Position numbers and translations under genes: made by a program
The notes under the pieces: generated by a model
Databases searched by the model: none
What the model was told of the DNA's origin: nothing
Seen by the model: the letters and a program-made list of their open reading frames with translations, nothing else
Part shown: in pieces, positions 8,146 to 16,731 of the stretch
How the letters are laid out: each line of letters opens with the position of its first letter
How positions within the stretch are numbered: the stretch's first letter is position 1
Source of the DNA: Clostridium sp. 26_22
GTDB lineage: Bacteria > Bacillota > Clostridia > TANB77 > CAG-508
Length of the DNA: 64,000 bases
Assembly: GCA_001916005.1 (NCBI GenBank)
Contig: MNRP01000037.1
Location: 4,738 to 68,737 of the forward strand
Reading direction: 5' to 3'

Positions 8146-9897
8146 ATGGAAGAGAATTTAGTAACATTAAAAATTGATGATAAAGAAGTTAAAGTAAAAC
8201 AAGGTACAACTATTTTGCAAGCTGCTAAACAAGCTAATATAGATATTCCTACATTATGTTTTTTAAAAGATATTAACGAAGTTGGAGATTGCAGAATGTG
8301 TATTGTAGAAGTTGATGGAAGAAAAGGATTTGCAACTTCTTGTATTCAGAAAGTTGAAGAAGGAATGGTTGTGCATACACATTCACCAGCAGTTATGGAA
8401 GCTAGAAGAGTTATACTAGATTTAATACTTTCTAATCACCATCGTGATTGTTTAACTTGTAGTCGTAATGGTAATTGTGAGTTACAAGCATTAGCAATGA
8501 AATTTAATGTCCAACATGTTGAATTTGAAGGTGAAATGACAGAACATAAAGTAGATGATAAATCACCTGCAATAATGAGAGATTTTAACAAATGTATTTT
8601 ATGTAGAAGATGTGTTGCAGCATGTAAAAATGTACAAGAAATTGGAGCTATAGATTGTATTAATAGAGGTTTTGAATCTTCTATTTCTACAGTTGGTGAC
8701 CATAGTTTAAATGATGTTAACTGTACTTTTTGTGGTCAATGTATAGAGGCTTGTCCGACAGGGGCTTTGAAGGAGAAAGAATATATTAAAGATGTTTGGA
8801 GAAATTTAAAAGATCCAGATATTTATACTGTTGTTCAAACAGCTCCTGCTGTTAGAGTTGCTTTGGGCGAGGAGTTTGATATGCCTATTGGAACAAATGC
8901 AACAGGGAAAATGGTTTCTGCATTAAAGAGTTTAGGATTTGATAGAGTTTTTGATACAAATACAGGTGCAGATTTAACTATTATGGAAGAGGCGAATGAA
9001 TTTATAGATCGTTTTTCTAAACAAGAATGTTTACCAATGATTACATCTTGTAGTCCAGGCTGGGTAAGGTTTGCAGAAAAGAATTATCCAGATTTATTAG
9101 GACATTTATCAAGCTGTAAATCTCCACATCAAATGTTTGGAGCAATGGTTAAATCATATTATGCCAAAAAATATAATGTGGATCCAAAGAAAATATGTAT
9201 GGTTTCTGTTATGCCTTGTATTGCTAAAAAATATGAGTGTCAAAGAGAAGAGATGGAAGTTGATGGTCTTCGTGATGTTGATTATGTAATTACAACAAGA
9301 GAATTGTCTAGAATGATAAAACAAGCAAATATTGAGTTTACTCAATTGCAAGATGATGTGTTTGATGAGCCAATGGGAGAAGCTACAGGTGCTGGCGCTA
9401 TTTTTGGAACTACAGGTGGTGTTATGGAAGCAGCATTAAGAACTGCAGCAGATACTTTGGAAGGTAAAGACTTACCTCAATTTGAATATGAAGCTGTAAG
9501 AGGTGGTAAAGGTAGAAAAGAAGCAACTGTAGAAATTGCTGGTAAGAAAATTAAAGCAGTTGTAGTAAGTGGTTTAAGTAATGCAAGAAAAATAATGGAT
9601 GAGATAAGAGAAGGAAAAGCAGATTATCAATTTGTAGAAATAATGGCTTGCCCAGGTGGATGTGTAATGGGTGGAGGCCAACCAATAAAGAGTTCTAAGA
9701 TAAGAAGTGAAGTTGATGTTAGAAAATTAAGAGCAGACGCTTTATATACAATAGATGAAAAGAGTGTAATAAGAAAATCACACGAAAGTCCAGTAATGAA
9801 GCAAATGTATGAAGAATTTTTACAAAAACCAGGAAGCGAAGTAGCTCATAAATATTTACATACACATTATACAGCTAAAAATATGTATGATATCTAG
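8146..9897 (+). CDS. hydA: [FeFe] hydrogenase catalytic subunit HydA (group A3 type)
   Basis: 583 residues. The N-terminus has a plant-type [2Fe-2S] domain (CRMCIVE), a His-Cys [4Fe-4S] site (NHHRDCLTCSRNGNCELQ) and two [4Fe-4S] clusters (CILCRRCVAAC, CTFCGQCIEAC). The H-cluster motifs are complete: TSCSPGWVRF (L1), MPCIAKKYECQRE (L2) and ACPGGCVMGGGQP (L3). A C-terminal small-subunit domain follows. With HydB and HydC it forms the trimeric cytosolic bifurcating enzyme. Maturases HydE/F/G are not in the window. A GGGGACG-type hairpin follows the stop and may act as the terminator. Confidence 0.96.
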   Translation: MEENLVTLKIDDKEVKVKQGTTILQAAKQANIDIPTLCFLKDINEVGDCRMCIVEVDGRKGFATSCIQKVEEGMVVHTHSPAVMEARRVILDLILSNHHRDCLTCSRNGNCELQALAMKFNVQHVEFEGEMTEHKVDDKSPAIMRDFNKCILCRRCVAACKNVQEIGAIDCINRGFESSISTVGDHSLNDVNCTFCGQCIEACPTGALKEKEYIKDVWRNLKDPDIYTVVQTAPAVRVALGEEFDMPIGTNATGKMVSALKSLGFDRVFDTNTGADLTIMEEANEFIDRFSKQECLPMITSCSPGWVRFAEKNYPDLLGHLSSCKSPHQMFGAMVKSYYAKKYNVDPKKICMVSVMPCIAKKYECQREEMEVDGLRDVDYVITTRELSRMIKQANIEFTQLQDDVFDEPMGEATGAGAIFGTTGGVMEAALRTAADTLEGKDLPQFEYEAVRGGKGRKEATVEIAGKKIKAVVVSGLSNARKIMDEIREGKADYQFVEIMACPGGCVMGGGQPIKSSKIRSEVDVRKLRADALYTIDEKSVIRKSHESPVMKQMYEEFLQKPGSEVAHKYLHTHYTAKNMYDI

Positions 9898-9903
9898 GAT
9901 TAG

Positions 9904-9949
9904 CAGGGATTTAGGGGGATTTGGGGACGGTCCTAAAATCCCTGTTTTT
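9904..9949 (+). repeat. REP-like GGGGACG hairpin (copy 1), also terminator-like
   Basis: CAGGGATTTAGG pairs with CCTAAAATCCCTG around GGGGACGG, and TTTTT follows. Two related elements occur at 11232-11275 and 48094-48128. It serves as a plausible terminator for hydA. Confidence 0.7.
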
Positions 9950-10030
9950 CCCTGTTCTATAATAATGAAAAGTGAAAAAAGCTTATTAGTCAATAATGTG
10001 TTAGCTAAATAGGAATATAAGGAGTAAGAT

Positions 10031-10564
10031 ATGAATACTGAATATGAAATTAGAGTACTAGAAATTGATAAAGAAAAATTAATAAAAAAGCTAGAAGAAT
10101 TAGGTGCAGAATTTAAAGGCGATAATGAACAAAAAAGATATGTTTATGACATAATTCCAAAGGAAGATGGTAAATGGATTAGATTAAGAACAAATGGAAG
10201 AAAAACAACACTTACATATAAAAATGTAGTAAAGACAACAATAGATGGTACAAAAGAATTAGAAGTAGAAGTTTCTGATTTTGAAAAGACAAATGAACTA
10301 TTAGAAAATATGGGAATTAAGAGTAGAGGATATCAAGAAAATAAAAGGACTCAGTATATTTTGAATGGTGTAGAAATAGACATAGATTCATGGCCAATGA
10401 TTCCTACTTATGTCGAAATTGAAGGGAAAAATGAAGAAGAGGTAATGAATACGTTAGAAATATTAGAATTGCCAAAAGATAAAGTTACAACTTTAGATGT
10501 TGATAGTGTTTATAAGAAGTATGGAATTGATTTGAAAGATATTAAAGTACTAAAATTTAATTAG
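10031..10564 (+). CDS. CYTH-domain protein (CyaB/triphosphatase-like)
   Basis: 177 residues covering a full CYTH (triphosphate tunnel metalloenzyme) domain. The N-terminal ExExR-type signature is TEYEIRVLEID. Alternating charged strands follow (WIRLRTNGRKTTLTYK, ELEVEVSDF) and the late strand motif is VEIDIDSWPMIPTYVEIEG. These proteins hydrolyse triphosphates or, in class IV cyclases, make cAMP; the substrate cannot be read here. It starts after AAGGAGTAAGAT and is probably monocistronic. Confidence 0.85.
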   Translation: MNTEYEIRVLEIDKEKLIKKLEELGAEFKGDNEQKRYVYDIIPKEDGKWIRLRTNGRKTTLTYKNVVKTTIDGTKELEVEVSDFEKTNELLENMGIKSRGYQENKRTQYILNGVEIDIDSWPMIPTYVEIEGKNEEEVMNTLEILELPKDKVTTLDVDSVYKKYGIDLKDIKVLKFN

Positions 10565-10578
10565 AAAATCAAAGAAAA

Positions 10579-10626
10579 AAATCAATGGAAAGCTGAAATA
10601 AAAGTATTTCAACTTTCTATTGATTT
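10579..10626. terminator. Bidirectional terminator between convergent genes
   Basis: A long imperfect stem (AAATCAATgGAAAG ... CTTTCtATTGATTT) with T-rich tails on both strands separates the CYTH gene from the minus-strand zinc-ribbon gene, whose stop lies in it. Confidence 0.75.
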
Positions 10627-10928
10627 AGTTTTTGGCTTATTTCTTGCAATAAATCTATTTTTTTTACTTCTATTGTTAAAGCTATCCAAATTATAATAGA
10701 TGAGGCAATGCTAATTATAGCTATATAAATATATCCAAAGCATAGCATTATAATAGTAGCGATTACCAAGATTCCTATAAGGATTCTTTTAACTATTGTT
10801 ATTGATGTAGAAGATTTATTATTTTCATCTATTATTTTTTCGGTTTCGTAATCATTCAAATCAACACCACATGCTGGGCATTTTTCATCAAAGTCTGATA
10901 TCTTTGCTATACAATTAGGACAAATCAT
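10617..10928 (-). CDS. Zinc-ribbon membrane protein
   Basis: 103 residues. An N-terminal zinc ribbon (MICPNCIAK ... CPACGVDLN, two CxxC knuckles 15 residues apart) is joined by a short acidic linker to two adjacent hydrophobic helices (about 45-65 and 68-88) and a short charged tail. Similar small zinc-ribbon/TM proteins are common in Clostridia; their function is unknown. The start is preceded by AGGAGG on the minus strand. Confidence 0.75.
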   Translation of the reverse strand: MICPNCIAKISDFDEKCPACGVDLNDYETEKIIDENNKSSTSITIVKRILIGILVIATIIMLCFGYIYIAIISIASSIIIWIALTIEVKKIDLLQEISQKLNQ

Positions 10929-11299
10929 AAGAATATTCCTCCTTTTTTGTATATTTTAATTTATAAAATATCAAATGTAAATAATCTCGAATATAAAAAA
11001 CAATTATTTCATAATTATCTTATTCAACTGACTACTCATCCTAATAGAAAAAAATAAAAAAAATATATATAATAACCAAAACGAAAAATGAATAAATAAA
11101 AACTTGTCAAAATACAATAAATGAAATAAAATTGTATTGTCAGAAATGATTATAAAATGAGCTATAAAGTTCAAAATCAACATAAAAAATGAACTTTAAG
11201 CTCTGTACCTGAAGTTCAAAATTCATAAACAAATATAGGGAAAAAAGGAACGTCCCCAAATCCCTAACCTATATTCCTAAAGGAGGAACAAAAAAGAGC
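10929..11299. other. 371-bp intergenic region before accD
   Basis: No gene seen. It contains AATACAAT...ATTGTATT (about 11110-11138) and AAAGTTCA...TGAACTTT (about 11166-11197) inverted repeats, and a GGGGACG-type element at 11232-11275. The dyads are candidate operators for the fatty-acid genes; no FapR-like site is obvious. Confidence 0.5.
11232..11275 (-). repeat. REP-like GGGGACG element (copy 2)
   Basis: AATATAGG and CCTATATT bracket a core that on the minus strand reads GGGATTTGGGGACGTTCC, closely matching the copies at 9904 and 48094. It lies just upstream of accD. Confidence 0.7.
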
Positions 11300-12151
11300 A
11301 TGGTAATAGACAAAATTAAAAAAGTTAATAACTCGCAAGACGAAAAGCCACATAAAAATACCAAAGCTGCAGATATGTTAGTTGGTAAATGGGTAAAATG
11401 CGATGCATGTAAAGAGATACTATATAAAGATGATGTTCACAAAAATTTTAGTGTATGTCCAAATTGTGGTAAACACTTCAGAATATCAGCAAGAAGAAGA
11501 ATAAAGCAAATAATAGATGAAGGAACATTTGTAGAAACATACGAAAATATGCCAGAAACAGACCCTATACATTTTGATGGCTATATAAAGAAGATAGAAA
11601 CATTAAAAGAAAAAACTAAAATACAAGAGGCTGTTACAACTGGATTCGGAGAAATACATGGTAATAAAGTAGTAATAGCTGTAATGGATGGAAATTTCTT
11701 AATGGGAAGTATGGGAAGTGTTGTAGGAGAAAAAATAACACTTGCTATAGAAGATGCAATAAAAGAGAAATTACCATTTATAATTTTTTGCGTGTCTGGT
11801 GGAGCTAGAATGCAAGAAGGAATGATATCTCTAATGCAAATGGCTAAAACCTCAGCAGCGGTTGCAAAATTAGATGATGCAGGACTATTAAATATTACTG
11901 TTTTAACAGACCCAACAACTGGAGGAGTTACAGCGAGTTTTGCAAGTTTAGGAGATATAATTTTAGCAGAGCCTAATGCATTAATTGGTTTTGCAGGACC
12001 AAGAGTTATAGAACAAACAATAAAACAAAAATTACCTGAAGGTTTCCAAAGATCAGAATTTTTATTAGAACATGGTTTTATAGATAAAATAGTAGAAAGA
12101 AAAGACATGAAGAAAACTTTAGCACAAATATTAGAGTTACATAAAAACTAA
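11300..12151 (+). CDS. accD: Acetyl-CoA carboxylase carboxyltransferase subunit beta
   Basis: 283 residues. The N-terminal four-Cys zinc ribbon (CDACKEIL ... CPNCGKHF) and the carboxyltransferase core (CVSGGARMQEGMISLMQM, TDPTTGGVTASFA, GFAGPRVIEQT) match bacterial AccD. It transfers CO2 from carboxybiotin to acetyl-CoA as an (AccA)2(AccD)2 complex, the first committed step of fatty-acid synthesis. ATG 11300 follows AAAGGAGGAAC. accA follows after 8 bp. Biotin carboxylase and BCCP are not in the window. Confidence 0.95.
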   Translation: MVIDKIKKVNNSQDEKPHKNTKAADMLVGKWVKCDACKEILYKDDVHKNFSVCPNCGKHFRISARRRIKQIIDEGTFVETYENMPETDPIHFDGYIKKIETLKEKTKIQEAVTTGFGEIHGNKVVIAVMDGNFLMGSMGSVVGEKITLAIEDAIKEKLPFIIFCVSGGARMQEGMISLMQMAKTSAAVAKLDDAGLLNITVLTDPTTGGVTASFASLGDIILAEPNALIGFAGPRVIEQTIKQKLPEGFQRSEFLLEHGFIDKIVERKDMKKTLAQILELHKN

Positions 12152-12159
12152 GAAAGGAG

Positions 12160-12969
12160 ATGAAATTAATGAGTAAAAAAACAGCATGGGATATAGTTAT
12201 GCTTGCAAGAGATGCACAAAGACCAAAAGCAAAGGACTACATAGAAAGTATCGTAGATGATTTCATCGAATTTCATGGTGATAGAGCCTTTGGAGATGAT
12301 AAATCTATAATTGGTGGAATTGGTAGAATAAATGGTACAGTAGTTACAGTTATAGGTCAAGAAAAAGGAAGTACTACAAAGGAAAAAATGGAGAGAAATT
12401 TTGGAATGACAAATCCAGAAGGATATAGAAAAGCATTAAGACTTATGAAACAAGCAGAAAAATTTCATAGACCAATAATTACATTTGTAGATACTCCAGG
12501 AGCATATCCGGGACTAGGAGCAGAAGAAAGAGGTCAAGGAGAAGCAATTGCAAGAAACTTGATGGAAATGTCTAGATTAAAGACACCAATAATTTCTATA
12601 GTAATTGGTGAAGGATCTAGTGGCGGAGCTTTAGCAATTTGTGTTGGAGATAAAATAGCAATGCTAGAAAATAGTGTATATTCAGTTTTATCACCAGAAG
12701 GATTTGCAAGTATTTTATATAAAGATGCAAGTAAAAACAAAGAAGCAGCAGAAAAAATGAGAATAACTGCTAAAGATTTAAAAGAATTAGGTATAATAGA
12801 TGATATTATAAAAGAAAAAGATAAACAAGAAGAAAATTTAGAGTTTGTATCATCAGAACTAAAAGAATATATTACAAAGACTCTAAAAAAATTAACTAAG
12901 TTAAAAACTGAGGATTTATTAAATCTTAGGTATGAAAAATATAGAAAAATAGGAAAGATGGAGGAGTAA
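12160..12969 (+). CDS. accA: Acetyl-CoA carboxylase carboxyltransferase subunit alpha
   Basis: 269 residues with the AccA core: DFIEFHGDRAFGDD near residue 30, FVDTPGAYPGLGAEERGQ near 110, GEGSSGGALAI near 150, and SVLSPEGFASILYKD. It begins 8 bp after accD with AGAAAGGAGATG upstream. Partner of AccD in the carboxyltransferase tetramer. It is followed 4 bp later by fabI. Confidence 0.95.
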   Translation: MKLMSKKTAWDIVMLARDAQRPKAKDYIESIVDDFIEFHGDRAFGDDKSIIGGIGRINGTVVTVIGQEKGSTTKEKMERNFGMTNPEGYRKALRLMKQAEKFHRPIITFVDTPGAYPGLGAEERGQGEAIARNLMEMSRLKTPIISIVIGEGSSGGALAICVGDKIAMLENSVYSVLSPEGFASILYKDASKNKEAAEKMRITAKDLKELGIIDDIIKEKDKQEENLEFVSSELKEYITKTLKKLTKLKTEDLLNLRYEKYRKIGKMEE

Positions 12970-12973
12970 GATT

Positions 12974-13744
12974 ATGTTATTAGAAAACAAAAAACTAGTA
13001 TTAATGGGAGTAAGAAACAAATGGAGTATTGCATGGGGAGCAGCTAAATCAGCTCATGACAATGGTGCACAATTAATTTGTACATATAACCCAGAAGAAG
13101 GTTCAGAAAAATTAGCTAAATTATTAGAAGAATTTCCTGGAACAAAATTATATCCATGTGATGCAAGTTCAGATGAAAGTATAAGAGATTGTTTCGCAGC
13201 TATAAAAGCAGATTTTGGAAAAGTAGATGGAATATTACATAGTATAGCACACGCTTTTACAGATGATTTAAGAAATGATTTTATTAATACATCAAGAGAA
13301 GGATATGCTCATGCATGTGATGTAAGTGCATATTCATTAGTAAAAATAGTAAACGAAGCAGTTGCACAAGATGCATTAAATGAAGGAGCAAGCATTGTTA
13401 CATATACATATTATGGATCAGAAAAAGCTGTTGTTGGATATAATGTTATGGGTGTTGCAAAAGCAGCTCTAGAAGCTAGTATTCGTTACTTAGCACAAGA
13501 TTTAGGTAAAAAAGGTATGAGAATTAATGGAATTTCTTCAGGACCAATCAAAACATTATCTGCAAAAGGAATTAAAGATTTTGGCTCAATCTTAGATGTT
13601 ATAGAAGAAAAAGCTCCAATGCACAAAAATGTTACAATAGAACAAGTTGGAGATACTACAACATTCTTATTTAGTAATATGTCATCTGGAATTACAGGTG
13701 AAATAATTCATTGTGATAATGGATTCACAACGGTAGGTGTATAA
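12974..13744 (+). CDS. fabI: Enoyl-[acyl-carrier-protein] reductase (FabI)
   Basis: 256 residues, SDR fold with the FabI variant motifs: GVRNKWSIAWGAAKSAHDNG at the nucleotide-binding end, ILHSIAHA, and the catalytic YNVMGVAKAALE (Tyr-x6-Lys). The ISSGPIKTLSAKGI loop matches the substrate-binding region of triclosan-type FabI. It catalyses the last, NAD(P)H-dependent reduction in each fatty-acid elongation cycle. It overlaps no gene and is the third gene of the accD-accA-fabI unit, closed by a terminator at 13797. Confidence 0.93.
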   Translation: MLLENKKLVLMGVRNKWSIAWGAAKSAHDNGAQLICTYNPEEGSEKLAKLLEEFPGTKLYPCDASSDESIRDCFAAIKADFGKVDGILHSIAHAFTDDLRNDFINTSREGYAHACDVSAYSLVKIVNEAVAQDALNEGASIVTYTYYGSEKAVVGYNVMGVAKAALEASIRYLAQDLGKKGMRINGISSGPIKTLSAKGIKDFGSILDVIEEKAPMHKNVTIEQVGDTTTFLFSNMSSGITGEIIHCDNGFTTVGV

Positions 13745-13796
13745 TATAAAAAACTACAAGTTCATTCACATAGTACGTGCTTTTCTTATATATAAC

Positions 13797-13830
13797 AAAA
13801 TCCCTTAGACAATAAGTCTGAGGGATTTTT
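13797..13830 (+). terminator. Intrinsic terminator of the fatty-acid operon
   Basis: AAAATCCCTTAGAC and GTCTGAGGGATTTTT form a stem with a 5-nt loop and a T-run. Confidence 0.9.
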
Positions 13831-13910
13831 CTGTAAATATTTTTAAAATTAATATACACTTTAAATCTACATATGATATAATTCTTTAAAATATAATTTG
13901 GAGAGAAATT

Positions 13911-14243
13911 ATGGTTAATATATTTTTTAAAGTAAATAACGAGTTTTTAATACATAAGTGTGAAAATGATCAAGCAGATAAATATGGAGATTTTTTAAAT
14001 TATCCAAAAAGTCACATGGAAATTTGGGATGAATTTTATTATGGTAAATATAATGTCGATTTTGATTTCTTTCCAAGAGGCAGAGTAGTATACAATGTAA
14101 AAGAAAATTGCTATTATATTTATCATGATAAATGTATTACTGATTTAACAGAAATCTTGAAAAACTATGAAAATGAAGAATATAAAGTTTGTACAGATTA
14201 TCATTATCAATGTCATAAATGTAATTTAAATTATGTAATATAA
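13911..14243 (+). CDS. Conserved-looking hypothetical protein with C-terminal Cys/His cluster
   Basis: 110 residues, no recognised domain. It is rich in aromatic residues (DEFYYGKYNVDFDFFPRG, ENCYYIYHD) and ends with YHYQCHKCNL, a possible metal-binding HxxCxxC-like cluster. Start ATG follows GGAGAGAAATT. The compact YPKSH and FPRGRVVYN motifs look conserved rather than random, so I treat it as a real gene of unknown function. Confidence 0.7.
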   Translation: MVNIFFKVNNEFLIHKCENDQADKYGDFLNYPKSHMEIWDEFYYGKYNVDFDFFPRGRVVYNVKENCYYIYHDKCITDLTEILKNYENEEYKVCTDYHYQCHKCNLNYVI

Positions 14244-14259
14244 GGAGGAATACAAATGA

Positions 14260-14460
14260 ATGAAGAGGGAAAAAGTACTTGATCTAAACTATGTAAGTGT
14301 TTCGATTATACAAAGAAAACTAAGAATAGGATATACAAGAGCTACTAGAATTATAGAAGCAATGGAAGAAAAAGGAATTATTTCTAAGATGCAAGGAACC
14401 AAACCTCGTAAAGTATTAATTTCCAAAGAATATTGGGATATGATAAAAGATAATAAATAG
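14260..14460 (+). CDS. Standalone FtsK-gamma-like winged-helix domain
   Basis: 66 residues. VSVSIIQRKLRIGYTRATRIIEAMEEKG ... KPRKVLI matches the gamma domain of FtsK/SpoIIIE (ISLLQRRxRIGYxRAxRxIxxMExxGIV), the winged helix that reads KOPS/SRS orientation sequences. No motor domain is present. The start is uncertain. GGAGGA (14243-14248) is best spaced for ATG 14256, which is out of frame and stops after 8 codons, whereas the in-frame ATG is 14260. A one-base shift or an overlapping attenuating mini-ORF would both explain this. Confidence 0.75.
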   Translation: MKREKVLDLNYVSVSIIQRKLRIGYTRATRIIEAMEEKGIISKMQGTKPRKVLISKEYWDMIKDNK

Positions 14461-14471
14461 GGGGAATTAAA

Positions 14472-15380
14472 ATGAATATAAAATTAACAAAAAACATAGA
14501 AGAAGCAAATTGTATAACACATAATGGAACATTCCATTGTGATGAAGTTTTTTCTACAATTATGTTTTCAAAATTATTACCAGAAGTTATTGTGTGCAGA
14601 ACTTCAGATTTAGAAAAGGCCAATAGCGATCAATATATATATGATGTTGGTGGAGGAGAATTAGATCATCATCAATTTGGTGGTAATGGAGAAAGAGATA
14701 ATGGAGTAAAGTATTCATCTTGCGGTTTGGTTTGGAAAAAATTTGGTAAAGAAATAATAAAAAAATATACAGAAAAAGACATAGATGAAATTTGGAAAAT
14801 GATAGACAAAAACTTAATTCAATGTATAGATGCAGGTGATAATGGTCAAATACCAGATATAAATGTAGATTATAGACTTGTACAAGTAGCAAGTATTATC
14901 TCTGAATTTAATCCAAATTGGGATGAAGATATAGACCCAGATGTTAAGTTTGAAGAAGCAGTAAAATTAGCAGAAACAGTATTTGATAATTCAATGAAAT
15001 CTTCAATTTCGAAGATGAGAGCTAAATCAAAAGTAGATATGGCAATTAATGATTCAAAAGATGGAATTATGACCTTGGAAAAATTTTTGCCATGGAAAGA
15101 GTTTTTATTAGAATCAGATAGTTCTAAAGCTAAATTAATAAATTTTGTTATTTTTCCTTCAAATAGAGGTGGATATAATATTTATACAGTGCCAGAGAAA
15201 TTAGGTTCTTTTACAAGTAGGAAATTGTTCCCTAAAGAATGGGCCGGCTTAAAAGATAAGGAATTGCAAAAAGTAACAACAGTAGAAACTGCAAGATTTT
15301 GTCATAATAAATGTTTTATATGTGCTGTAGATACTAAAGATGATGCTTTAAAACTAGCTAAAATAGCAAATAATTTATAA
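14472..15380 (+). CDS. MYG1/UPF0160 family putative nuclease
   Basis: 302 residues. Conserved MYG1 features are visible: THNGTFHCDEVFSTIMFSKL at residues 16-35, YDVGGGELDHHQFGG with the metal-binding DHH, and CGLVWKKFG. MYG1 homologues are DHH-type metal-dependent exonucleases; the bacterial role is unclear. It starts 11 bp after the FtsK-gamma-like gene with AGGGGGAATTAAA upstream, so the two may be co-transcribed. Full family length. Confidence 0.88.
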   Translation: MNIKLTKNIEEANCITHNGTFHCDEVFSTIMFSKLLPEVIVCRTSDLEKANSDQYIYDVGGGELDHHQFGGNGERDNGVKYSSCGLVWKKFGKEIIKKYTEKDIDEIWKMIDKNLIQCIDAGDNGQIPDINVDYRLVQVASIISEFNPNWDEDIDPDVKFEEAVKLAETVFDNSMKSSISKMRAKSKVDMAINDSKDGIMTLEKFLPWKEFLLESDSSKAKLINFVIFPSNRGGYNIYTVPEKLGSFTSRKLFPKEWAGLKDKELQKVTTVETARFCHNKCFICAVDTKDDALKLAKIANNL

Positions 15381-15418
15381 AAAAGATAAAATAATTTATA
15401 AAAAAGATAAAATAATAT
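15375..15418. repeat. Short tandem duplication
   Basis: A ~22-bp unit (AATTTATAAAAAAGATAAAAT) occurs twice in direct succession at the end of the MYG1 gene, probably slippage. Confidence 0.7.
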
Positions 15419-15543
15419 TGCATAATAATAAATAGTATGCTATTAATAATTTGTGTAAAAAATAAATCAAAAGATAAGGCCTAAATTGATATTTATATTT
15501 TTTGCATATAAATATATTTTGTGAATTTAGGGGAGGTGAAAAA

Positions 15544-16668
15544 ATGAAGAGTATAGTAAGAATGGCTTTAATATGTGCTATATTAGTTACATGTTTATTA
15601 ATTCCAAATGTTAGCAAAGCTACAACACCAATCAATAGCGAAGAAACATTAAGACAAGCTATTTCTTCTGCTAATTCAGGTGAAACAATTATATTATCAG
15701 ATAATATAACTGTAACAGGACCTATAGTTATAGACAAAGATCTTACTATAGATGGAGCAGGTTATACTGTTACTGGAGCTGATGAATGGACATCTATTTC
15801 AGGAAATCAAACTATGTTTGCAGCTCAATTAAGTGGTGCAAAACTTACATTAAAGAATATAAACTTAAAAAATGGACCAAAATATGGAGTACAATCATAT
15901 AATGGAGCATCTGTAGTATTAAATAATGTTTCTATAACAGGATTTAATTATGCAGGAATTCTTGTTAATGGTGGAACTCTTGAAATAATTGATGTTAATT
16001 TAGAAAATAATGGAACAACAAGCAACAAAGGTATAGAATTAGATAGAGGTCAAGATGTTGCTGTAAGTCCATCTTTAGTAATGAATGGTTCATTATCTTC
16101 AACATCTAAAGACAACATTATTTATGTAGCTGAAAATGCTGGAAATATTAACATAGAGAACAAAACAAGTACATCTAATAAAATTGTTGCAGCAGGAAAT
16201 CAAATAGTTTTAACAGATGCAAATAATAACGTATTATCTGTATCTGCATTACCAGAAAATACAACAGTTGCAAGCGGCGAACAAAAAGTTATATTAACAA
16301 TAAATTATGGTGAAAAGACTAAAGATATTTTATTAAATGTAGGACAAGTAGTTTCAGAAGATTCTATTAAAGCACAATTAAATGTAGCTGAAGGATATGT
16401 AATAGATGGTTTCTATACAGATAATCAATATACAGCAAAATTTAATTTTAATAATAAAATTGATGTAAATACTACTTTGTATGCTAAAGTTTCTGCTGAA
16501 GAAAAACAAGAAGAAGTTTCAAATTCAGAAAATACAGTTGAAGAAGAAAATAAAGGAGAGAAAGATGAAACTCCAAAAACAGGTGTAGCAAATTACGCAG
16601 GAATTGCAGTTTTAGTAATTGCTATATCAGCAGCAACATTATTTGTAATAATAAAAAATAGAATATAA
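15544..16668 (+). CDS. Sortase-anchored surface protein with parallel beta-helix and InlB-like repeat
   Basis: 374 residues from ATG 15544, chosen because AGGGGAGGTG lies just upstream (an earlier in-frame start at 15502 has no ribosome-binding site). Signal peptide at residues 1-22 (ends SKA). A pectate-lyase-like beta-helix (about 30-190: repeated short strands such as GAKLTLKNINLKNG, NGGTLEIIDVNLENN) is followed by a Listeria-Bacteroides repeat (VIDGFYTDNQYTAKFNFNNK). The C-terminus has a TPKTG sorting motif, a hydrophobic helix and KNRI. It is probably anchored by the adjacent sortase. Confidence 0.85.
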   Translation: MKSIVRMALICAILVTCLLIPNVSKATTPINSEETLRQAISSANSGETIILSDNITVTGPIVIDKDLTIDGAGYTVTGADEWTSISGNQTMFAAQLSGAKLTLKNINLKNGPKYGVQSYNGASVVLNNVSITGFNYAGILVNGGTLEIIDVNLENNGTTSNKGIELDRGQDVAVSPSLVMNGSLSSTSKDNIIYVAENAGNINIENKTSTSNKIVAAGNQIVLTDANNNVLSVSALPENTTVASGEQKVILTINYGEKTKDILLNVGQVVSEDSIKAQLNVAEGYVIDGFYTDNQYTAKFNFNNKIDVNTTLYAKVSAEEKQEEVSNSENTVEEENKGEKDETPKTGVANYAGIAVLVIAISAATLFVIIKNRI

Positions 16669-16677
16669 AATATTAAT

Positions 16678-16707
16678 GGGATAGACTAGACGCATTCTGT
16701 CTATCCT
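16678..16707 (+). other. Hairpin between surface protein and sortase
   Basis: GGATAGAC (16679-16686) pairs with GTCTATCC (16699-16706). No strong T-run follows, so it may stabilise the upstream message or reduce read-through into the sortase gene rather than fully terminate. Confidence 0.5.
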
Positions 16708-16731
16708 ATATTATATATTTGGAGATGGATT

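Noticed and set aside
11581..12108. 175-codon minus-strand ORF opposite accD
   Set aside because: It is a shadow of accD with no ribosome-binding site; protein composition follows the antisense of a coding strand.
15375..15418. CRISPR-like or regulatory tandem repeat
   Set aside because: Only two adjacent copies with no spacers; a slippage duplication. No CRISPR array was seen anywhere in the window.
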